Below, one piece after another: positions 1-12,424 of a stretch of DNA of 64,000 bases. The translations under genes and the position numbers were made by a program. Origin of the DNA: Tanypteryx hageni (lineage: Eukaryota > Arthropoda > Insecta > Odonata > Petaluridae); contig CM054113.1 in the NCBI GenBank assembly GCA_028673005.1, positions 170,083,837-170,147,836 on the forward strand, in the 5' to 3' direction. A model generated the notes under the pieces. That model was given only the letters and a program-made list of their open reading frames with translations. It did no database searches and had not been told where the DNA came from. Position 1 is the first letter of the stretch. Each line of letters opens with the position of its first letter.

Positions 1-979
1 CTCAGATTCTCTTATTTGCCCGATATTCAAATGAGCTTGGCTTTTTCTCTATTTATTTCCATACCGTATTTTCTACCAGTAATTCCTAGTCTATTTATCA
101 TTTTCTGGAGTTCCTCTTCCTTTCTTGCTACAAGTACTTGATCATCCGCGTATTTTACTGTTCTTATAATCCTTCCTCCAATTTTAAAATCTCCTGTGCC
201 TTCTAACGCTTCTTGCATTACACTTTCTCCATTTATATTGAATAGAGTCGGCGATAGGCAGCAGCCCTGTCTTACTCCTTTACCGATATTTACTCCGCAG
301 GGGTCCGCATTCTCCAACCTGACCTTTACAACTTGATTTACATATAGATTCCTAATCAGTCTCCTGTCTTTTCAGTCTACACCTATATCATTTAATATCT
401 TCATCAACATTACCCAATTTACTCTGTCAAAGGCCTTTTACCCGTCTACGAAACATACGCAGATATCTTGACTGTATTCTAATGCCCTTTCTGATATGAT
501 TCTAACTACTCCTATAGCATCTCTAGTTCCTCGTCCTTTTCTGAAACCGAATTGATCTTCCCCTAGTATTTCTTCTGCCTTTTTCTCCAGCCTTTTATTA
601 AGATGATGATCTTCGAAGTGTGCGACAGAAGGCTTATCGGTCTGTAGTCTTTACACTGCATTGCCTTTGGCTTCTTCTTTAGAGGGATGATTGTTACTTC
701 TAGGAAATCTCGAGGCCACTCTCCCTTGTCGTAAATATTATTAATTAATTACGTGATCGCTTTTAGTCCTTCTGATCCCATGACTTTAATTACCTCAGCT
801 GATATTCCATCGCTGCCTGTGGCTTTCCCTTTCCTTAGTTCCACTATCGCTTTTTCTACTTCGCTCTCCATAATACTTGGTCCTAAGTTGTCTTCTTCAA
901 TGTTTTTCTCCTCTTCCAGTTCTATTTTTGCCGATCCTAACTGCTTGCTGTATAGTTCCTTAATGTATTCTTCCCACAC
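1..979 (-). pseudogene. LINE reverse transcriptase, broken
   Basis: The reverse strand encodes fingers and palm of a LINE polymerase. Near 780-870 it reads KGKATGSDGISAEVIK, the conserved finger. Near 415-460 it reads CFVDG, then a TAA stop at 438-440, then KAFDRVNW; this is motif A with its first catalytic Asp followed by a stop. Near 255-290 GVRQGCCLSP is motif B, and 141-152 encodes YADD, the motif C catalytic pair, intact. The chain is split into at least three frames (749-979, about 320-470, 27-317), so no full enzyme could be made. The thumb and C-terminus lie left of the window. The equivalent part is visible in copy 2 at 40773-41227. Confidence 0.82.
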
Positions 980-1896
980 ATGTTTGTTTCTGAGATTATC
1001 TTCCCATCCCTATTCATGATTCCTTTACCACAAATTCCATTAGACTTCTTATCTTCTAATTCCAGTGTCCTAGCGTACATCATATCGTACCGTCCTAACT
1101 TCTCCATTTGTTCTATTTCATCACATTTTCCTTTTATCCAATTTTCTCTAGCTTTATCTGTTACCCTTCTCAACTCATTGTTTATACGCCTATAGTTGGC
1201 TCTACCTTCTTCACTGTTAACGTTTTTCCATTTTCGTCTCTCATCCATTTTTTCCAGCATTTCCTTAGTGATCCATGGTTTTCTGATTTTCTTCTCTTGT
1301 TTTCCAATCTCTTTATCCAAGGTATCCTTGATACTGGTTTTAATTTCATCCCATTCTATATCAACGGTCTTCGGTTTGTTTTCCAACTTTCTTAGGCGAT
1401 CTTCCAACTTCATGCTGACTACATCCTGCCTTTGTTTCAGTTTTTCTAGGTCCCAAGTCTGTCTCTCTTTTCTCGTTTTTCTTATTTGTTTGAGCTTTGA
1501 ACTTACGTCAACTACTAGAAAGCTGTGATCTGAATCAATGTCTGCTCCTGCTAATGCCTCGGCAGTCTTTATATTGTTTCTGAATCTTTGTTTTACTAGG
1601 ATGTAATCTATTTGGCATCTCATTCTATCTCCTGGGCTTTTCCATGTGTATAACCTTCGTTTGTGATTTTTGAACCATTCATTAGTCACTACAAGGTCAT
1701 TTATTGATGCAGCATTCTACCAGTTTTCCCCTCTTAGGTTTCTCTTCCCAAGTCCGTATTGTCCGACAGCATTTTCTTACTGTCATTCTCCGACTATGCT
1801 CTTCCAATCTCCCATTATTATGCAAGTTACCTTTTCTCTTCCGTCTTCTTCGTAAATTTCATTAATTTGCTCATAAATCTTCTCGATTTGTTCATC

Positions 1897-1899
<3 letters not shown>
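937..1899 (-). pseudogene. LINE endonuclease (C-terminal half) and linker, broken
   Basis: This part of the element would nick target DNA to prime reverse transcription. At 1785-1830 the reverse strand encodes IIMGDWKSIVGE, a worn form of the GDxN motif in which the Asn that helps catalysis reads Lys. At about 1500-1690 follow QIDYILVKQRF and GADIDSDHSFLV, the end of the exo-endo-phosphatase fold with its Ser-Asp-His motif. From about 1490 to 940 comes a charged, Lys/Glu-rich linker leading to the polymerase. The 1783-1899 part and the 937-1689 part are in different frames, with a stop near the sequence for GENW. The N-terminal catalytic Asn and Glu motifs are absent because the element ends at the (TA)n array. 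Confidence 0.8.

Positions 1900-1951
<52 letters not shown>
1900..1951. repeat. (TA)n microsatellite at the LINE 5' boundary
   Basis: About 26 uninterrupted TA units. It marks the point where LINE homology stops, so the element was either truncated here on insertion into a TA-rich site or the array later expanded at the junction. Confidence 0.97.
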
Positions 1952-1953
<2 letters not shown>

Positions 1954-4285
1954 TTTCACGCTGTTCATTAACACTTTGTGGGCCAATTTAAATTATTTTT
2001 GGCACTACGATTCTCATGATCAACCTGAAGCATCCGCAAAATTTTGAATATTCGACCGCTTTTATTATTATTGGTAATTTTTTCATGTTCATTTCCGCAA
2101 TAAAATGTCTTGGTAAGGTATTTCAATGTAAAGCTGAATTTTGCAACTTTTCTGAACTGTTTCATGGCAAAATAAATATAAGGAAATTACTGGTATAATT
2201 CTTCTTACTTGCATACATTTCCTCTGTAAAAATCAAAATTTTCTTCTACGGCTTGATTAAATAGCAAATCGTTAACTGTACTATCCGCATAATAAACAAT
2301 TTAGCGAATAAATAATGAAAAACAACTTCCTTCAGTCTCACTAAATCGCATCGTACCTTGACGGTGAATTTTTTCAAAGAAACGTTTTACATTCTAGTGA
2401 ATAAATTTCATTAATATGGATTAATTGTTTTCATTTTGTATTTCTTGATACTGTTAAGTTTTACGCATAAGTATTCTATGGCTAAAGTTCTCAGATAAAT
2501 GTTTAACCCTTCTCTTGCTATTCTTGTTCAAATTACATATTTCTATGCCCCTTCAAGCAATTAATCAACTTTTTCAAGATTTTTTTATATGAAAATCCTT
2601 CATGACTACCCTTTCGTGTAGTTAACGATTGGTGGAGAAAGTGTCTCTTCAAATACATACTTCCTTGACCAATCCCATTCGCCTGTGATGTCTCACTGAA
2701 TTGCTATAGTAAAAATATACTGAATCATTTCAACAATTCCTTGAGAACGTGTTGAGTTGCATTTCGCAAACACGTTTCAGAATGGACCGTATAAATTAGA
2801 AAATTTCCCAGCTATGGAAAATTAAATCCAAATATTTGTCATCATAAGTTTTGCATTGGTAATTTAATGGGATCCTGCACGTAATTAATAATATTAAGCC
2901 TAAATATGTGTTTACTGCTTCATTATTTGTGTGGTTATTCATAAGCTAAAGTCTTATGGTTTACATTTAGTGAAATCACGTTTTAAATAGTATCAAGCGT
3001 TAAGCACCAACAATTTAAGTAAGTTAAGCTATATAAATGTTCATACCATAGTAGGAAATATATATTTGATGTTTTTCGGAAAGACTTAAATAAAATGTAG
3101 TGATAATTCATCGAATTTCAAAATTAATGTGATTTATATCAAACAGTGTGTGCTCACTGCAGAAGCAGTGTATAAACTAACCCAAAATTATGAATCTATA
3201 GAAATTTATAATTATGAGCTTATTCAAGACCTAATAATGATTAACGAGCTCTACAAAATAAGTACTTAAAAATAAAATCGAAAAATAGTACTTTACACAG
3301 AAATCTTCAATAACCATAAAATGGAAAAACCACATGCGCAATTTATCTGTCAGTCAGTCGTCATCAGTGGTATTAAGCGATAGTAGATTTTAAACGAATT
3401 GTTTTAGAACCTACTGCAACGATATAATGTGTCTGGTTCGTGTTTAATGATTTGGTCCAGAAATTTTTCCATCTCCGTATGCCCCTTAAAGCGACCGTTT
3501 TCAAAGGCGTTTGTGCGTCATTGACATTGGTTATGATTATCTTTTCGTAATGATACCGACAGTTAAATTTTTCCAACATTTATATTAAAGAGAAGTCAGG
3601 AACAGTACATGGATACGGTGAAGTGGCCCGAGGGAGTAATAATAACTCATTTTATGCTTGAAAATTCCATTAAAAATTTATGGAACATAGGCGGTTTTAA
3701 TGCTTTATAGATAGATGGAATGTGGTGACACGAAATATTAAAATACGATTGATCTGAATATACGTGGAAATTATATTTCGAATCATGCACCCATGACCAA
3801 GCATGAATAGTTTCAAATATTTAATTGGCTTATGTATAAAAGTAGCATTCAGCTTTGCATAACCTTTAGCTCCCTTTCGTTACTCCATTTTCCCTCTTAT
3901 TCCCAACAATGCGACACGCAAACCCGAAGCAACTCTTTCCTACTTGCCGTTTTTTCTACAATCTTCCCCATTCCTTCTCTTTTCCCCTCTAAGAACATAA
4001 ATAACCAAGTTCCATACGATATCTCCACATAATGCGTCGCCGGCCTTCAGAACTAACGGCCGTGACGTTCATTCTTTAATGTTTATTTTTTAAGTGACGA
4101 ATGGTTTTTTCTTTTTTATTATTTATTTCAAACAATCCCCTTGATAAAACTATGTTTCGCCTTTCCTTCCTACGCGCACGAACGCACGCATACACACACG
4201 CACTTTGTTTTCTTCCCGATGGACAATAAATCTCACCCATTCCGTTTTTTTATCAGAATAGTCTCAATATTTTTCCCAGGAGCAA
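1952..4285. other. AT-rich spacer, no gene seen
   Basis: Unique-looking AT-rich sequence with many stops in all frames. I see no domain motif, tRNA, terminal repeat or array here. Around 4060-4210 it becomes more GC-rich as it approaches the purine tract. Confidence 0.5.
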
Positions 4286-4289
4286 GAGG

Positions 4290-4640
4290 AGTGAAATTGA
4301 ATGAGGGAGGGAAAGAATAAAGGCGAGAGAGGAAATAATGGAGGGGAATAATGAATATAAACTTTTAGAGGGGGTGAGGAATGCGAGTGGGAGTTATTAT
4401 TTAGCTGAATGGGGCAATCTTGAGTACTCACAAAAGGTAGGGAAGAAAGTATGGGATGAAAAAAAGAAAAGGATAATCGAACGAAGAAGAGCGAGAAAGA
4501 GAGACATGCATCATCATATAAAAATGGAGAAGAGATAGAGGAAGAGAAAGATGAGAACGGAGGAAGGAAGGTTCGAGGCAAAGGTGACGGAAGAAAATAC
4601 AAGGAACTGGTTCTCTTATCTCTTTTCCGCCTCCCTGCTC
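4290..4640. repeat. Purine-rich (GA) low-complexity tract
   Basis: The + strand is dominated by G and A (GAGAGA, GGAAGG, AAAGAAAAGG). It yields open frames in both directions, but these are Ser/Leu/Pro/Phe- or Arg/Glu/Lys-only peptides caused by base composition and are not called as genes. Confidence 0.8.
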
Positions 4641-5680
4641 CAACCCCTATTCCTTCGGCAGTCGATTTCTTTATCCTGGCCGTAAAATACGGAAAGTATT
4701 TGTACGGCAAACCAGGAATGGATTTCAAAAGCCCTCTTCTCCTCTCTTTTCTCGCTCTATCGGAATAAAATGTCTCCGTTTTCCGTCCAGACGCGTGAGA
4801 GAGCTTGAGGGAGAGCGAAGGTGGAGAATGTAACTAAGCTTTCCTGCAGCCGCATGGTGAGGTCGCGACTCTCGTCTCCCGATCTGTGATAACGCCACCA
4901 TGTACCGTGCAAACTGGCATTAGGAGTACCTTAATGATAATATACAATATATCAGAGGTGGCTACCGACCCGCATGTGGATTTTTTAAAACTTAGTATCT
5001 TTTAAATTTACACTCAGAGGACTGTCAACGCTTTTCACTACAGAACACAATGTCGTAGTGTGACTTGAAACGAGTTGGGGATGCCTTAAGTACATCTGAA
5101 TTACTTCGGATACAGATTAGGTTTTACTGTTCGTAAATTCATGAACACAGAATGTGTCATGCGGCACTCGAACTTCTAAAGATTATCGAATGCGGTTCCG
5201 AGAGTAAATAAGTTTGGGCACTTTTGCAATATACGGATGAATAAATAGACAGATAAATGAATAAAACAATAAAAAATATACGAGTAAATTATTAAATAGT
5301 AACTTTAAGAAACCCTTATGTATCTAAGTTTGCAGGGGAGAGAGAGGGGAAACAATTCTTCATATTATGATTGGAAGGGATTAGAATAGAGAGTAGAATA
5401 TATCTGCTGGAGAGTTTCTCCATGCATGCAAGGCTCACGATTTCATTTCCCGGATGAACGCGGACTAGGTCCTTATGATGTTATATTTTAAATAAATAAG
5501 CAGGCAGCTATATTGGTAGATAAATAAAAGAAGTTAAATAAATATACGAGTAAATAAACTAATAAGCTTTTTGGATGTAAGTGTGCAAATGGGAGGAGAC
5601 GACGAGATTCGATTACTCATGTTTGAAAGTGGCAAGAATAGAAACTAGATTACTACTGAAGGAAAGAAGTAGAGGAAGAA
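4641..5680. other. Spacer; CpG-bearing patch at about 4780-4920
   Basis: No gene is recognised. About 4780-4920 is less repetitive and has more CG steps than its surroundings (ACGCGTGAG, GGTCGCGACTC). The remainder is AT-rich with short AAATAAATA runs near 5230-5290 and 5490-5560. Confidence 0.4.
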
Positions 5681-6120
5681 AGTGGGTAAAGGTGAAGAGC
5701 CCCGAGCAGAAAGAAAGAAGAGAGGATCGAGGGAACTTCCACTACCCTTTATCCACACTCTCCCTCTACTTCCCTACCATTGGTCACAAGTAGAAGTAGA
5801 ATGTGAAATAAAAAATCTACGGGGAACCCAACTCGCACCAACCAACAGCAAAATGTCTCCGCCGAAAATGAACTCGAGAATATAACTGCTTCAACTTTCG
5901 CTCTATCTTTTTTATTTTTCCCTACACACCACAACGCCTTCGCCTCCGTGATTCCTCTCTCCCTCCAGCTCAACTCTATCTCTCTCTCTCCCTTCGCTGT
6001 ACCCATCTTACGGGATCCTCCCGTGGGAACCTCTTGCCCATTCTATCGCAGATCCCTCGATCTCTCTTCCTTCTCGGAATTCTCTCCCACCCTTCCTTAT
6101 CTCCAAACCTCCTTCTCTAT
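5681..6120. repeat. Purine tract followed by pyrimidine tract
   Basis: The + strand runs purine-rich (GAAAGAAAGAAGAGAGG near 5710), then from about 5890 pyrimidine-rich (CTCTCTCCCTCC). No coding content is supported. Confidence 0.7.
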
Positions 6121-6158
6121 GTATTTGTGTGTGTATATATATATATATATAAACATAT

Positions 6159-6221
<63 letters not shown>

Positions 6222-6236
6222 CATACACACATACGT
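6121..6236. repeat. (TA)n/(CA)n compound microsatellite
   Basis: GTGTGTATATAT leads into long TA runs broken by ACA, then ACATACATACACACATACG. The alternating Ile-Tyr peptides predicted on both strands are artefacts of the repeat. Confidence 0.95.
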
Positions 6237-6870
6237 AGACAGAGCGCCGGCGGCCTCTCCCTTTACTTCCACTCCACCCTTCACCGCCTTTTCGCCCACC
6301 TACTTCTAGAGAGGTAGAGAGAGAGGCCCAGACGCCAATCCACTCGCCTGTCGCAGGGGATAATCCATCTCGATTTACGGCGCTGATTTACCCTAATGCC
6401 TCCGTTTGTGGCACATACCGCTTCGTGATTAATTTATCGGCCGCTGGGGAGTGGGCGGCTTAGGGCGGGCTTCTCGTCTCTGGTGTATTTTACCCACCCG
6501 CACACACACACACGAGCCCAGCACCTCTCTTCTCTTAACCCTCCCCACAACCCACCCACCTTCCCCTCTTTATACCTACTCCGTATCGCAGACACCCTTC
6601 CCCTCCCTTTCCCCTTATAACCTCTCTATCCCACCATCTCTTCCCCCACTCTCCGTTACCCGCGCGACTAAGACGACATGGCGCTTAACGTCAAATAAAG
6701 AATGGGATTGAGTGGAAGGTGCAAGGGGAAAAGGGATGGGAGGAAAAGAGAGTAAGGGGGGAGAGGAGAAAGAGTGACAGGCAAAAGGAGAGGAGGTAAA
6801 ACAGAGAAATAAAGATAACGCGGCGAGGAAGAAAGGTGTGTAGAGGAAGGAGTGCTTTGGGGATTTCCAC
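6237..6870. repeat. GC-richer island: pyrimidine tract switching to purine tract near 6690
   Basis: About 6340-6470 is a non-repetitive, CpG-containing core (GGCGCTGATTTACC, TTATCGGCCGCTGGGG). It is followed by C/T-rich sequence to about 6690 and then G/A-rich sequence to about 6850. A regulatory role is possible but unproven; no reading frame looks genuine. Confidence 0.55.
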
Positions 6871-8385
6871 GTTTCGATACGTACTGGGACTCGCAAATTG
6901 GATGTCCTTGGAGTTGAAGATACAACAGAAAAGAAAATAGGGGAAAACAATATTGAAAGATATAAATGTATAAGATATACCGAGTACTCTCGTGCCTCCA
7001 AGTAAAACCTAACCTTGGATAATTTCATCACAAGCAATTCGATTCACTTTCCGTCATCGATATATTCACATATACTATCACTTCATTCCAATTGCTTAGA
7101 AATTCTGTTTTCTCAATGAACAAATAACATTTAAGGCGGGTTGAGTTGGTCGATTTTATGATTTGAATCCTGAAAATGTTGTAAGGTATGGTAAGAAATT
7201 ACCGTAACTGCATAGATATAAAAATACGTTTTTTCTAAAATATCACACAAAAATCTGCCATTGGTTTAAATTAGCGTAAGCATAGGATTTTATGGTGATT
7301 ACTCCAACAGTCGCCAATATGCCATTAATATGCCTAGAAATGAATTTTTCTTAATTATTAAAAACATTAATTTTAATTACATGGTTTACACAACTAAACT
7401 CCTGTATAATACTGATCTAAATGAAAAACTACGGTGACGTAACAAGTTGGAAAAATATTCTTTTACCGTAACTTTTATTTTTTTATTACTTCTCCCATTT
7501 TTTTTTAAATTGGTCTCCATAAATTTCACAACATATATAGCAAGTGAGTATTTCCCCAACCATTGTTTTTATTTTCTCCATTATAAGACATTTATTTCTT
7601 CTCATGAAACCAATCAATTTTAGCTTTCTCCTATTAATGATGACTAAATATTTTGAAATATTGGGTACTACATCTGTGCGAAAACGATCAATCGGTGCTC
7701 GGTTGCTGTGCCACAAAATGTCAAATTTTATCATTTGGTTAGTATAAATAAGAAAAAAATTCTTGAAAATAATTCATTCGATTTTATGATACTGTTAATA
7801 GGCTGACTGCAAATTAATGCATTAAAGCTAGGCTTTGTAATATTACCATTGCCATAATTATCGACATATTTTCGTCCCAATTCCCGCCTGAGAAGTCGAC
7901 TGACCTCTGTGTTCATTGCTAAGTCGATAAAGTTGACAAAAGGAAATTTGCAGAACCGATCTACGCCAAATATTATCCCTAGAATGGCAACGCTATTTTT
8001 AGGCGGTTATTGGTAACGCTGCGTCAGTTTGAATCACTTAAACTTGGAATAAGGAAATATCATTAAAAATGTTTTTAAATGATTTTTATTAACGTCAAAA
8101 TGTTAGAAATGTGTAAATTAACAATTAGAGCACAATATTTTTGGTGCTCGCCACACATAGTCTTCTTGCAATGTGTATGCAGAGTGTGAAGGTTTTCCTT
8201 TTCTTGGTATAATGGCACAAATGACAGTACTTTTTAATATTTGTCGCTCTGTCGCTATACGTGTTTCAGGAACTCTTTTTCCTCTCCTAAGGCTTTGCAA
8301 ATCATAGCTTTCAGAACATTACTTAAGTTTGTCAAACTAAGTCTGCTTTTTTGCCATTAGCACGTCAGCCCCTTGTGCAACTCTT
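6871..8385. other. AT-rich spacer, no gene seen
   Basis: No motif, terminal repeat or RNA structure is recognised. Short reading frames of 60-82 codons occur on both strands without any recognisable domain. Confidence 0.45.
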
Positions 8386-8530
8386 GACGCCTCGGCAGAG
8401 GGGTGGCTAGCGCGTCTGGCTCCCAATGCAAGGGTCGCGGGTTCGAGTCCAGCTTTGGTCATAGTTGTATGTGTCTTGTATTGTCACTGTTTCCACTGAA
8501 AAATGGCTGAATAAATAAAAAAATAAATTG
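8386..8530 (+). mobile_element. tRNA-derived SINE-like unit
   Basis: A pol III B-box (GGGTTCGAGTCC, 8439-8450) lies about 35 bases after an A-box-like GTGGCTAGCGCG (8403-8414). This is the layout of a tRNA-type internal promoter. The sequence runs on through an unrelated body to an A-rich tail with AATAAATAAA (about 8508-8528), as in tRNA-derived SINEs. The reverse frame over it encodes WTRTRDPCIGSQTR, a peptide seen wherever such SINE heads are translated. Not a working tRNA gene: no acceptor stem closes. Confidence 0.6.
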
Positions 8531-9180
8531 TAGCCGGTAAGAGTGACCGGAGAAAAATAACATGTTGCTCCTTTGACAGTACATAGACAACTAACTAGAG
8601 GAAGCACTGCTAAGAGAGGGGGGAGCGTGTTTGAACACGAACAGTGTTAGACATCTTTCGGAAATATGTGAGTCAGAGTGACTCACGTAATCATTCTAGG
8701 ATTAAATAACGAGACTTTAAAATTTGACGTGCGGTATTATCAGAATACGCATTCTGTTACATCTCCTATCCACAATTTTTCAGTATTGCTCCGAGCTTGC
8801 AAAAATGTGCGTGAATATGAAATATTTTTATACAAATTCTATAAATGAAATTGTTGATATAAGTTATACTTTTCATTAGCTACCAAATTAAAAACATTTT
8901 CTGTCAAATTTTTACAATAAAATTACCTTTCGCTAGTCCATACTATAGCCACTAAGTTTTCGTTCGTACAATCGCTAACAAATTAATTATTTGACAATCA
9001 TTTTTTTATAATGCCCATAAGCTTAAACATTTGCGCTTTTTATCAAACAGCACGTAAAAATGCTTTGAAAACTTTCCATATTACTGCTAAATTGTTTCTC
9101 CGAGATCCATGCATAATATATATAATGAGAACAGAATGAAACGAAAGATTTTCCTCATGACAGTTTTACCGTGTGTGCCA
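8531..9180. other. AT-rich spacer, no gene seen
   Basis: Nothing recognisable; local AT content is high from 8700 to 9130. Confidence 0.45.
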
Positions 9181-10230
9181 GGTCACTTGTACTGCGTTCT
9201 TCTCCTTTCCTTTTTGCGAAAAGGAGGAGTCGGAAATCTCCGCATTTTTTCCTCTCCTCTTGAGAAGCAAGAAGGAGGAGAATAAGAAGATAGCGTGCTT
9301 CTTCTGCGGAATAGCATCGTCCCCGTGGGGATGGGAGGGGTCGTAAGGGGCAGAATGGTTACGCTGTTGGGGCACGGAGGGGTGCGGGTGTGTGCATGTG
9401 TGTGTAAGAGAGAGAGAGAGAGATGAGAAAAGGGGAGGGAGGGGGGTTTAAGGAGACGGAGAGGTAGGTAAGAACCTGTCGGGCGAGAGTAAAGAATCAC
9501 CGGCCCCGCAATCTCCTGCGCCTTCGGTTAACTGCCTAGCGCCTTACCACCTTTTCCTCCGACGCCCTTCTATCCCCCTCCTACTCTCCTCCCACCTCGC
9601 CTCTCCCCTTCTTCCCCACAAAAACCAATCTTTTCCCCGGCAAGCTTCCCACTCAGGAGAAAGGAACCCTAGGTTCACCCATCCTTTCGCAAGTCAGCGC
9701 GCCACACACACACGCTCGCGCGAGCTTTCCTAACAGTCTTCTCTCTCTCTCTCTCTCTCTTAACCCGACGCATACTTCTCTCGATTCCTTCCCCTCACCT
9801 GTTCTCAACCTTCTTTTCTCACTTCTTCACGCGAATAATATTCTCTCCTCCCTCTTCCAATTTTTCCTTGTCCAACTCCTTTTATGTGTATTCCTCCATC
9901 CTTTTGAACTACTTCGCTCGTTTCCTGTTTCCCCCATTCACCGGAAAAAATCGCATTTGGCGCTTTTCCATTTCTCCCATTTTCGCCTTTACTCCCGTCT
10001 CACTCTCTTTTTCATGAGCTTACTTCTTTTTCTTTCTATTCGTATCCCTATTTTTCTTTCTTCTTTCCGTCTTCAGCCTGATGCTATAACTCAAGTTCCA
10101 TGTTTCCCTTTTCCTATCCTCACTCCCATTCAACACCCTCTCTCTCCCCTTTCCTCACAGCATTCTTTTCCACTCCCATATTTCCTCCTCCGTTTTGCAT
10201 CCATCCAAATCTGGCAATTTTTCTCAATCT
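9181..10230. repeat. Purine tract (9181-9480) then long pyrimidine tract (9530-10230)
   Basis: The + strand is G/A-rich with (GA)n at about 9408-9425, then C/T-rich with (CT)n at 9738-9760. The 9490-9540 and 9690-9735 joints are CpG-rich (GCGCGCCACAC, GCTCGCGCGAGC). Predicted peptides are Leu/Ser/Pro/Phe-rich low-complexity and are not called. Confidence 0.75.
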
Positions 10231-11200
10231 AAGTAATACGATGTTATTTAAATTCAAATAAAGGAGCGTTGCTCCAAGTCCGAGAGGAATTTTTTTGGTG
10301 ATGCGTGAAACTAGTTGCCGCTACTCAATGATGTACTTCTGTGCCACGAGGGCCCATAAACTCTCTCTGAACGTCTGATCTTCACAATTAATTCTTCAAC
10401 TAAGTCTAAATAGCGTTAGTTGCGGAATTTTGTTTCAAAATTCTATAGATTCGCGAAAAAAGTTTATTTCTATAAATATTATTGTTGATAGACATAAATT
10501 CGATCCAAGCATAAAAATTGCTTCCTCATAATGAGTAGCAGTCTAAACGTTTTTACTCAATTCTTTAGTATCTAATGGTCTGTGGAAAGGTTATTGGCAT
10601 TTATATTATTAGAACCATTTTTATTGAATTTTGCGCTTTATATCACTATGAACAACTTTTATGGGCAACTGCTCGTGCTATTTTTATATCTGTACATCGA
10701 TCTTGTTGCTTGCTGATCAGTCTCAAATCCAATTATTTTATAAATAAAAAATTATTTTTGTTGACAATTAGATTTTTCATTTAAATGTGCTTTATTTTCT
10801 AAAGACTTGAAGACTTCCAAACGAAATATCGTGAGAGGCTAAATCACTCTTTCCACAAGGAGTGGATTAAGAGGCATCGAAAACTTATCTTGTCATGGAA
10901 AAGTTAAAATTCAACTGCAAACTTTTTCAAGTAATTGCCATAAAGCGCGCGCTTGTGTGATACCTCTAATATTTGATGCAGATCGGTCTAAAAACAACCA
11001 TATACGCCCTTAGTAAATATTCTCCATAAAAATCTCATTAAATTCTTCATCCATCATCCAAACCACATACCTGGGATAAGCACCCATACCGAAATCTTCC
11101 TTTCAGGAAAAAGACCATCCAGCCAGCCATACGACTCCATCACGTCCACTATATCCCATTTCAATTCTTTCTCATTTTTCGCTCTTCTTGCTCGCACCTT
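10231..11200. other. AT-rich spacer, no gene seen
   Basis: No recognisable motif. A 69-codon frame at 10575-10784 has no domain features. Confidence 0.45.
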
Positions 11201-12000
11201 AGCCGTAGAGGGGGTGAGAGGGAGAGATAGAGAGGTAGGGAACGAGGAGAGTCCTCTCCGAAATCTACCGCCGTTTATCCCCCATCCCCTACCCACTCAC
11301 CAGCATACACGGGGGAGCAGAGAAAGAATTAAAGGGAAGGAAGGTTCTCATCTTAAAAAAACCACCCCCGCAACATTCACGCACCTCCCCATTTCCCTCA
11401 TCAGATAAAGCCCTTGTCTCCCTCCCCTTTCTGTCTTTCTCCGCTACCCTTCCCTATCTCACAATACGACAATCCCCCTCCCTTCTCCTCACACTTCTAT
11501 CTCTTAGCCCTCCTGGTTCTCCCTCTCTATCTCTTTTCTCCCTTATCCCATTCTTATCCTTAAGACTCTCCTTCCTCCCCCTCTAACTCCATATAGCCCT
11601 CCTTTCCCTCCCCTTTCCCTCGGCGATAAAGGGAAACGCATTACCCAGGCAGACGGTGTCTGAATAGCTGTGAGCATGCGTGTTTCTGTGCGTGAGGAAG
11701 AGGTTGAGAGAGAGAGAGAGGAAAAAGAAGGGTGGGAGGCAATGGAGTCGGGACCTGTGATCGCGAGGTAATTGGTTCTTTGGGGGGCGTCTGGGCGTGC
11801 ACGAGGTGAGTCGGCCGTCAAATGGGAGAGCGGTAAAATGGGACCAGAGAAAAAAATCGGGTCGCCATCTTTCTTCCTCCCGGTGGAATTACGGCAACCG
11901 CAGGACGAAACGGAGTTTTCTTTTCTCTCTCTCTCTCTTCGAACGTTGCCGAGAGGAATTGTTAGGGGAAGAAAAGTAGAGGGAGGACAGAGAGTTTAGG
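11200..12000. repeat. Polypurine/polypyrimidine island with several polarity switches
   Basis: G/A-rich (11205-11240), C/T-rich (11390-11640), G/A-rich (11690-11750), mixed and CpG-rich (11750-11900), short CT run (11918-11938), then G/A-rich to 12000. No credible coding frame. Confidence 0.7.
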
Positions 12001-12424
12001 AAGAAGGACGCCTCTTTCGGTCCAGATTTATGTCGATGGAATTCTCTCCTTTCCCGTAAATTTCAAACTGGAGTCGGTTTGGTAGGAATCAAGGGCGCGA
12101 GGGTAATAGCTGTGATCTCGGTTGGGGTGAAATGCTTACGAAAATATATTACCCTTCACTGGAGTCACTCTATACTTGATCCTAAAATATTGCAAGGAAA
12201 TTCATGAATCGTCGTAAGAGAGTTAATTTATTTATTTTGTGTTTGTTTTCGACCTCAAGACCACCGTTTGTACATTTTCGGAATAATTAGAAAAATATTC
12301 ATTAATTTTAGTGAATCGAGAACTAAAAAAGAATGTTAACGTCAACTTGACCTTGATGAAACTGCAATTAATTCATACCGATCCAGATTAAGTGGTGTGG
12401 TACGGGGTCTGCCCACAAGCGTTA
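12001..12424. other. Spacer, no gene seen
   Basis: Sequence between the island and the piggyBac remnant; no feature recognised. Confidence 0.45.

Larger units (their letters stand above)
1..1899 (-). mobile_element. RTE-like LINE, copy 1, truncated by the window edge and at its 5' end
   Basis: A non-LTR retrotransposon lies on the reverse strand. Reading from 1899 down to 1 it gives the second half of an apurinic-type endonuclease, a long basic linker, and the finger and palm of a reverse transcriptase. The order and the wording of the motifs (IDYILVKQRF, GADIDSDH, GVRQGCCLSP, YADD) match the RTE/BovB clade by eye; the clade is inference. The element is not functional: several frame changes and an in-frame stop occur. 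Its 5' part ends at a (TA)n array, where the N-terminal half of the endonuclease is missing. The 3' part continues outside the window. A second copy of the same family lies at 40617-42554. Confidence 0.85.

Noticed and set aside
4264..4728. 154-codon reverse-strand frame
   Set aside because: Complement of a GA-rich tract; no recognisable sequence feature.
5948..6309. Frames with Ile-Tyr repeats
   Set aside because: Translation of (TA)n; the same occurs at 1783-1986 and 54052-54646.
8407..8607. 66-codon reverse frame with WTRTRDPC
   Set aside because: Same artefact over the SINE at 8.4 kb.
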